Assembly (NCBI GenBank): GCA_036872755.1 | Contig: JAVHNS010000004.1 | Span: forward strand, 2,728,001-2,792,000 | Source: Orbilia blumenaviensis | Lineage: Eukaryota; Ascomycota; Orbiliomycetes; Orbiliales; Orbiliaceae | Reading direction: 5' to 3' | DNA: 64,000 nucleotides | In this document: positions 56,894 through 64,000 of the stretch, one piece after another | Layout: each line of letters starts with the position of its first letter | Numbering within the stretch: position 1 is the first letter of the stretch | Position numbers and translations under genes: made by a program | Notes under the pieces: model-generated | Told to the model about the DNA's origin: nothing | The model's input: the letters and a program-made list of their open reading frames with translations, nothing else | Database searches by the model: none

Positions 56894-59201
56894 TGTAGGC
56901 TCGCTAGACGCTGTAGCCGTTAGAAAATTATTGAAATGCTGTCCTCATGAATTTAATACGTTTTTTTTTTTTTGCCTTTTCAGTTCACTAGCCTTGAAGG
57001 GTGCTGGTCGCTGTTGATGACCTGAGTATCACATTTTAATTCCGTAGGTTCCATTGCAGTCGCTAATTGGCGGACAGAATTTTGCTTCGAGACGAACCAG
57101 GCCTGTGCATTGAAACGGCGATGAGCTGTGTTCCTTCCATGACGACAGCGACATTTTTGGTGGCCATTGCGAATCGCCCGTTGGTGGTCAGATTTAAGGC
57201 AATTAGTGATACGACGGCAACTTGATGTTGCTTGATTCGGAATCAAAGCCTACCTGTTTCTTCACCTTGGTACTGGTATACCTAGATTAACCTGCCCACT
57301 TTCGAATTGTTATCGCCTTCTGAAGACTTTTGGAGCTCTCTCTTCTCGGCTGTTTCTCCAGCTCCCTAGCTACCTTGCGAGAAGAGGTGGAGTGGGAAAA
57401 CTCCCCATAGGTTCGCTCTAGTGTTAATATGTACCCGAATTATGCACGTATAGAGTAACACGGTGGGGTAGGGTGTATCTAGGCCTTGACGTTTCGGCGT
57501 CCAGATTCGGAGGTACATATTGCGGCAGAAGTACCTCAATAAAGATTTTCTCTTTCCTAGTTCTACCAGATGCAGGCGGAAGGACAAGAAATTGGCATCC
57601 TGGTCCAGGCTTGCAGCTCTTCAAAATTTTGCAGGGGAGCTTAGCTTTGAGTCAGGCACGCGAATGCTTTGTCGGTTATCAAATAGCAAACGACCCAACA
57701 CCTTCCAGTCGAGATACTTAATTATGTTGGAGGCTCGAACCTTGAGAAAGTTGTATTTGTCGAACGGCTTCCACCGGAACCGATTGAGGGGCTGATTCCT
57801 TAGATTGGAATTTGGTATCTTTCTATTTGTAATTGTGTCATCATGGGGAGAAGGTCGGGTTAGATTCAGCCCAAGAACGTTACCGCCGTGGATATTTGGA
57901 CGGCCAATGCAGAAACTGGGGTAGTAAGCACGATATGCTTGTCAGCTCTGAATATGTCATAGCAGGTGGAGTTCGGGGTAACCTCATCGCGTAAAGTCGG
58001 CTTGGGGCCGCCTGAATCGAATCTTGCATTCCGCTATCCTTGCCGCTCACCGGAACGGCCTGGTTGAGTTACGAAGCAAAAAACCCCACCACGGAACTAT
58101 CCTTTCGAGCTCACCCGTCGTCCTTGGATATGGCGTTCATCGCTCACAGCCGCCGCGCGGTGACTCTTACTGATCCGGATGAGGCCGTAGAGTTCCACCG
58201 ACCCCAAAATTGATTATCAATCAATGTACCCCTTCAATCAGAACGTAGGACCCGTCTGGCGCGATGTTAGACGGACGTGTTATTTTCGTGTCATGGAGAA
58301 AGGGAGTGGGCAATTGGCTTTGAGAGTAATGCCGCTGAGAATCCGGATTCTGGAGAAACGATCTAAGACAGCGGCAGCGGTGTGCTGCGCACGTTGTGCA
58401 ACCGAGCTTGGCCATTAGGTACGAAGTTGCCGGAAAAAGCACCGTGAGGTCATGCATCGAGCCAAAGAGGCTTGGAGGGGTCAGGTCAAGAGAATGTGGA
58501 GGTATTCATGCATGCAAGCATTCTGGCGGGGATATGATATCGAAGCAGCCAGCGTAATTTGTCGTAGTTGACGGATATGTTTCGATTCCTTCATTCCCCC
58601 CTTCACCTCCTTCTCTCCGACAAAGAAACCGCAACCTGTCAACCGTTGCAACCTGGTCTAGCTCTAGTTCGCAACTGCTTAGCCTGACATCTGCCTATTC
58701 AACCCCAGGTCTCTCCAATCGTAGTATAGTTTGTAGAGAATCTTGATTCCCAGGCCCGCTGCTCCGGAAAGCGCATCTCGTTCCTGACCATCGATTCAAA
58801 CAACGTGCCTGGAAGCTTAGGTGAGTCCTGACCCGGATATAAAACTCCGCACCGCCCTCGTATTTGTCCTCCTAATCACGATTCTACCCGACGATATCGA
58901 TCCGAAAGGGCATCGTCTTCCTCTCACAAAACTGCTTGGCTTTGTTGCTCCTGTGCAACCCGTTCACCGTGCCGGGTGACTTGAAGCTGGGTTTCTTGTC
59001 AAGCCAGATTTTTGTTGCTGTCCTGCCCGACTGCGACCCCCGAGACTGCTACCCACTAATCCTATATATACCTTAAATAGCCCTATCATTTGGTAGCCAG
59101 TTCCCTTCTCCTCTCTTATCAAACTACTCTGGTTGACGACAACCGGCCGTTTCAAGAAGTGACTCTTAGGCCACAGGCCAGGAACAGCTTCTAGAGTTTA
59201 C

Positions 59202-59255
59202 GTATGTAATGGAAATATCCTATATAGAGTCTCAAAATCAGCTGATCTCTAACAG
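59202..59255 (+). other. possible 5'-UTR intron of egt1
   Basis: GTATGT at 59202 and CTAACAG ending at 59255 would define a 54-nt intron in the leader, about 190 bp upstream of the start codon. A further GTGAGT donor-like word lies at 58820. No transcript evidence is available. Confidence 0.3.
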
Positions 59256-59447
59256 ATACTGCAAAGAATTTCAATTGCTTCTCCCCGAAATATTTTGGAG
59301 ACAAAACCACTTGGTAAATGTCAGTCCTTCTACCAACTAACTGCTTTCCTGCGATACAGCTAGCAGGTCATGCCATACTTCATTAAGTTCCGCATGTAGT
59401 TGCTTCTGCTTCAGTTGTTGTTACTGACGTAGGTGGCCTACAGCACA

Positions 59448-62369
59448 ATGGTTAAACCAGCGAACCTCCCTGCAGAGCCTCACGATGGCGAGAGTGTTGA
59501 CGTTATTCCCAGAGGAGCGGTTTTTAAGGGTGATCGTGAATCCGGTGTGATTACGAATAGCAGCCAGGCAGCGGTTGAGATCATTGACATCCGAACCACA
59601 ACCGTTGAATTGCAGCTCAACGATGATATAATTAAGGGCCTGGATGCAGCTGTTGGCGAGAAAACTCTACCGACGATGCTGTTGTATGATGAGGCAGGTC
59701 TCAAGGAATTCGAAGCAATTACATACGTCGATGACTACTATCTCACAAATGCAGAGATTGAAGTTCTTTCGACCTACGCAGCAGAAATCGCAGCTCGTGT
59801 CCCAAATGGGGCCTTGCTTATTGAACTTGGATCTGGCAATCTCCGTAAGGTGAACATTCTCTTGCAAGCTCTCGAGGCTGCCAAGAAAAATGTCGACTAC
59901 TTTGCATTGGACCTATCACGCCCTGAGCTCGAAAGAACTTTCGCAAATATTCCCCAGAACGCTTTCAAGTACGTTCGTTGCTTCGGCCTCCATGGGACGT
60001 ATGACGATGGGAAGGCTTGGTTGGAAAGTAACGAGGAGGTTAGAAGCCGTCCCCGCTTTATACTCTGGCTTGGTTCTTCTATTGGAAATTTCGAACCCGA
60101 GGAAGCCGAGAATTTTCTCAAACAGTGGCGCGAAACTGTTATTCGCCCGGGAACGAAGGATCGGATGCTCATCGCTTTCGACTCGTGTAACGATGCCGCA
60201 AGAGTCTGGCTGGCGTACAACGACCGCCAGCTGGTAACTGAGAGATTTATAATGAATGGTTTGAATAATGCCAACAATATCCTGGGCTCCAAAGTATTTA
60301 ACCAGTCTGACTGGAATTATGTTGGCGAATACGATGTTGTTTACGACTGCCATCAAGCATTCTATGAATCTCGTGAGGAGCTGGTCCTCCCATTGCCGAC
60401 TCCCGTCAAAATTGAAAAAGGCGAAAAGGTCCGAGTCGAGCGGAGTTACAAGTTCTCGTACGAGAAATCCGTGGCTATGTTTGAGGGAGCTGGCCTTGTT
60501 ATCGGTACATCCTGGGGCCAGGCGGGTGGGGAATATGGTCAGTATCTTCATGACTTGTTATATATGTATTGCCATAATGTGTTGACAATACTATTTTCCA
60601 ACAGCTCTTCACCTCCTACACAATCCAACTGCCAGGACTGGGTTAGAACCGAAGGAATACGCAAAAGCATCTTGCCCTGATCTTAAAGAATGGGAAGAAT
60701 TATGGAAATTATGGGACTCGGTTACTCTCGGGATGGTTCGAAAGGACCAATATCTCACCAAACCAATATCTTTGAGGAACCCGATTCTTTTCTATCTGGG
60801 TCATATACCCACTTTCCTCGATGTTCAGCTGTCAAGGACCGTCGATAATTCCGTGACTGAGCCAGTTCAATATCGGGATATTTTCCAACGCGGGATTGAT
60901 CCTGACGTTGATGATCCCACGCAATGCCACAATCATAGTGTCATCCCAGATGTTTGGCCGAAACTAAACGAAGTTCTCGATTTCTGCGGCCGGGTTCGTA
61001 ACCGAGTGCGAGCTATCTATAATAAAGGGGACCTTTCTTCAATCCGTGCTCAGCGTGGGCTGTGGCTTGGGTTTGAGCACGAAGCCATGCATCTCGAGAC
61101 CTTGATGTACATGCTCTTGCAGCATGATCTAACGGTTGCTCCTGTCGGTGTCCCTGAACCGGATTTTCGTGCTCAATTTCTTTTGGATTCGACGAGAAAC
61201 AAGAAAGAACAATCTTGGATCAAGATCCCAGCAACAGAAATTACCCTCGGAACCATGGACAATGAGGAAGAAGGCGGATTCTTGACTTGGGATAACGAGA
61301 AACCAGTTCTCAAGTCGTCTGTTAAACCTTTCGAGGCCTTTTCAAGGCCGATCACGAATGGTGAGTATGCTTTATATCTCGAAGGTATAAAGTCTACTTC
61401 GTATCCAAAATCGTGGACGACGGGTGGCCGAAACATCAATACCGACGTCCTCGCCGAAGTCGACCGCGGTGACTTTACCCCTGATGCCTTTAAGGGTCTC
61501 TTCGTTAAGACAGTATTTGGTCCTGTACCATTAACGTATGCCCAATACTGGCCGGCCATCGCATCATACGACGAATTAAACGGATGTGCGACGTGGATGG
61601 GTGGACGACTTCCAACTCGTGAGGAACTGCAGGTGATCTACGACCACGCCGAGGTTGTCAAGAAAGACTTAGAAGCGAAGAAACTCGCCGCTATGATAGA
61701 TGCCGTTAATGGGTATGTGGATTCAACGCCTAGTCTTTGGCAAGAGTTGATGGTATTCTAATTTAGGTCTAACCTACAGCCATTTATCGATGGATGGTGT
61801 CCACATTACCCCACCAGATCTTACAGCTTTGGCTGGGAAGGCAGACACATCGGGAGCTAACGATATGTTTGCCAACATGGTTGGAGCCAATGTCAGCTTT
61901 CGAAGATGGCATCCAACTAGTGTTCTTGGGAAGGTTTGTGGGAGGGGTGATGGCGGAGCCTGGGAGTGGAGCTCTACCGTGTTAACAAAATGGGATGGAT
62001 TTAAACCAATGAAGCTGTATCCGGAGTATACTGGTTCGTAAAAGGATTCTTTGTTCTTTTCAGGTCAAGTTGCCGATTTAGAAGTATAGGTTTTGGATGC
62101 TAACCGTCTCGCCGCATAGCTGACTTCTTCGACACCAAACATAATATTGTCCTAGGTGCCAGCTGGGCTACTCACTCCAGAATTGCTGGTCGTAAAACTT
62201 TGTAAGCTTTAGGCAATTTGTGTTAAATCGATGGGATTGTGGAGCGAGGCAAATGCTAACTTCAAATCTACGCTCTTTCGACAGTGTCAACTGGTATCAG
62301 AGAAACTATGAGTTTGCCTGGTGTACCGGTCGTCTAGTCCGCGATCTTGCTGCCAACGGAACTCATTAG
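59448..62369 (+). CDS. egt1: ergothioneine biosynthesis protein Egt1 (histidine methyltransferase-sulfoxide synthase fusion)
   Basis: The model is join(59448..60537,60605..61712,61780..62033,62120..62201,62285..62369), 872 aa, near the 876 aa of Neurospora Egt1. The start ATG is at 59448; the frame is open upstream but without another ATG. Residues about 50-365 are the SAM-dependent methyltransferase (EgtD-like; motif I LIELGSGNLRK) that makes hercynine. Residues about 400-872 are the EgtB-like sulfoxide synthase: a DinB-like part with the probable iron ligands H430 (YLGHIPTF), H522 and H526 (FEHEAMHLE), then the FGE-type domain (GGAWEWSSTV, LGASWATHSRIAGRK, FVNWYQRNY). All four junctions are fixed by these motifs (GEY-ALHLL, VNG-HLS, EYT-ADFFD, KT-F-VNW). 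Fungal Egt1 performs methylation and oxidative C-S bond formation with cysteine. Cytosolic; no targeting signal seen. Confidence 0.95.
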
Positions 62370-63437
62370 CCAGCCAATTACGGAATGCCTCCTACGATAT
62401 TGATATATCCTGATTTTCGTGTCCTAGGATTTTTGGATAGGAATACCGTTTTTCTAAGCATTCAAAATGTGTTCGTGTTTGAATACACCCTTTTTCCTTT
62501 CTAGTGGTATCGGTATATATTCAACCCGAGAAAAGAGCGAGGTACATGAGAAGACAGTTGTCCTTCACGACCTTTATTCCGCTTTACCCGCCATTTTTCT
62601 CTTGAAAGCTTGGATTTTACCCCACCGCCCATTCCCTGATTGGCGAGGCCAATGATTTCAATTGCTTTTATCCTGATACGTCTAACTTGTTTGGCTATTG
62701 CATCCGTCTCTAACTTCGCGCCTGAAACTTGCTGTTGTTTTGGTAATCTGCGGGCATCTCTGCTCGAAAGCCATCACCTGGCTGTCGATAAAGAAGCCTC
62801 TGCTTTTTCGTCTTTACCTGAAACCCTTTGTTTGGAGCAGATAGCCAGTCACAAACGGAGATTTTAACTACTTCCTACGGTGGTGACTGGCCTTAATGCG
62901 TGGAATCGATACTAAGTTGAACATGATGAGTTAAATATACGTAATAAGTGATGAAATCATATTTTCAAAAGCAGCGAAATATCGCTCCTTATCGAGACCT
63001 CGCCTGTATATGAGGGCGGATGGTCTTCTTGAAATTGTGGTTGGAATCACAGCGAGTCCGAATTCGGAGTTTAAACAATGTGCAATGGTGACAACCCGCA
63101 GGGTAAAATTTTTTGGGTAGGTAGTGATACCAGTTGATGATCTTTATTCTTCCGATGAAAGCTACTAAGAAACTTTTTTTTTTTTCTCATCCCGTTTTTC
63201 ATAACCAGCAGGTATACATCAACACTAAAGCCCGAGTGCCCTGTAATCTTTCAAAAGACCTCCCAAAAAGTGAAACGAACAAATAACGTAAAAGAACCCA
63301 TCCAAAAAGCCCGTATCAAGTCGTGAACATTATGCTCGACCCAGAATACAAAAACAACCAGTGTGCACGCTAGAATCTCAAAACCAAACATAAAGGACAA
63401 ACAATACTTTTTCTTCTTTTGGTAAATTTTTTGGCGC
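62370..63437. other. convergent intergenic region
   Basis: 3' flanks of egt1 (+) and the edge gene (-). Short frames at 62467-62867 (+) are Leu/Ser-rich with no domain. No gene seen. Confidence 0.6.
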
Positions 63438-63953
63438 CTATCTCCTGTCATCAGTGACCATAACCCATTCCTCTCCTTCCTTGCTATCCTCAGCCTTAAG
63501 CCCCTTTACCAAAGGGTGCCTCTCCAGTGTCTGAGAGGCCCTCAGGTCCTTCACCAATGGCGAAGAAGTTTCCGTTGCGAAATCTCTTACGACGACATCG
63601 CCACAGTGGCATTTGCAAGCCGTCCTCCTTGAGTGAGACTCCTGCGATTCCTTTTTCATTTCTTTTATCTTTTCTCTAATAATAGCTCGCAACTCTGCCT
63701 TATGAGCGGAGTTACGTTCTTTGCGTTCTTTGTCTTTACCGCAGCTTCCATCTTCATCTTTGACGTGATTAAGCCTGCTAAGTATGGAAGATATCCTTGC
63801 TTGGTCGATTTTATGTGTCTCTGTGCCGGACAATTTCGACAGTTGCTTTAGGGGTTTTGAAAGTTTGGATTTGCGGATGATGTGTGCAGGAGCATCAATG
63901 AATCTCTGCTCAATGCTTGCGAGTGCAGATGATTCTAAGGTTGGAAAGATGTT
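63438..63953 (-). CDS. 3' part of an unknown charged, coiled-coil protein
   Basis: Last exon, 171 codons plus stop, read from an acceptor GATTGTAG (TACTAAC branch site upstream) just before 63953; the start and earlier exons are beyond the window edge. An internal TTG is not the start. The sequence opens with NIFPTLESSALASIEQRF, continues through a Lys/Glu/Arg-rich helical region (KDKERKERNSAHKAELRA, IIREKIKEMKKESQ), has a CKCHCG cluster, and ends WVMVTDDRR. I recognise no family. Confidence 0.65.
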   Translation of the reverse strand, partial: NIFPTLESSALASIEQRFIDAPAHIIRKSKLSKPLKQLSKLSGTETHKIDQARISSILSRLNHVKDEDGSCGKDKERKERNSAHKAELRAIIREKIKEMKKESQESHSRRTACKCHCGDVVVRDFATETSSPLVKDLRASQTLERHPLVKGLKAEDSKEGEEWVMVTDDRR

Positions 63954-64000
63954 CTACAATCCGCGTTAGTATTGTCCAATTCGATATAATGGGGGTTAGG

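Larger units (their letters stand above)
54670..59447. other. 4.8-kb gene-poor AT-rich region
   Basis: No gene seen. From 55000 to 56950 the sequence is AT-rich with stops in all frames; an AAAAT repeat is at 56862-56893. From 57000 the composition evens out, but open frames (56980-57246 -, 57366-57624 -, 57473-57795 +, 58221-58457 -) conflict and show no domains. A 14-bp palindrome AGAATCCGGATTCT is at 58338-58351. The last 800 bp are pyrimidine-rich and probably hold the egt1 promoter and leader. Confidence 0.55.

Noticed and set aside
59916..60551. 211-aa minus-strand frame
   Set aside because: Antisense of the Egt1 methyltransferase exon, low-quality composition.
63438..63833. TTG at 63833 as the start of the edge gene
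   Set aside because: The frame stays open upstream to a good acceptor at 63953, so the start is outside the window.

Overview
This is nuclear DNA of a filamentous ascomycete (Pezizomycotina). The genes have short GT-AG introns (about 50-250 nt) with CTAAC-type branch sites just upstream of the acceptor. They include typical fungal housekeeping genes (fungal-type fused Egt1, Rad14, Qcr6, Mnl1/EDEM, DRG1-type GTPase). The intergenic DNA is full of the ACCTAGGTA-type palindromes common in many of these genomes. Gene density is low, with about 16 supported genes and several AT-rich gaps of 3-5 kb. I found no transposase, reverse transcriptase, tRNA, rRNA or CRISPR array.

Layout from left to right. 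0.5-2.1 kb: unknown 476-aa protein (-). 2.1-4.5 kb: divergent promoter region packed with microsatellites and ACCTAGGT palindromes. 4.5-7.7 kb: secreted GPI-specific phospholipase D (+). 7.7-12.2 kb: gap with a few orphan open frames. 12.2-13.3 kb: UBE2S-like ubiquitin-conjugating enzyme (+). 14.6-15.7 kb: Ser/Thr-rich single-pass membrane protein (-). 17.3-19.0 kb: multi-span membrane protein of unknown function (+). 20.9-22.3 kb: MFSD10/TETRAN-like transporter (+). 22.3-26.3 kb: gap. 26.3-26.6 kb: a 66-aa two-exon small gene (-) divergent from an amino-acid permease (26.9-28.9 kb, +). 30.1-30.9 kb: QCR6 (+). 30.9-33.8 kb: gap with a possible decayed gene. 33.8-35.4 kb: orphan 535-aa protein (+). 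36.2-39.8 kb: EDEM/Mnl1 with PA domain (-). 41.5-42.3 kb: GPI-anchored Cys-containing wall protein (-). 45.1-46.3 kb: RAD14 (-). 46.8-48.0 kb: membrane-anchored DUF218 protein (-). 49.5-52.4 kb: very acidic repeat protein (+). 53.2-54.7 kb: DRG1/Rbg1 GTPase with microexons (-). 54.7-59.4 kb: gap. 59.4-62.4 kb: Egt1, ergothioneine biosynthesis (+). 63.4 kb to the edge: 3' part of an unknown gene (-).

The genes do not form a metabolic cluster. They are independent functions: ER quality control, respiration, nucleotide excision repair, ubiquitination, translation-factor GTPase, nutrient transport, thiol antioxidant synthesis, and GPI or cell-surface turnover. All exon joins were read by eye from reading frame, splice consensus and family motifs; no alignment could be run. 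The best candidates for something undescribed are the 66-aa gene, the 535-aa orphan, the acidic protein's C-terminal domain, the five-segment membrane protein, and the palindrome-dense promoter at 2.8-4.6 kb.
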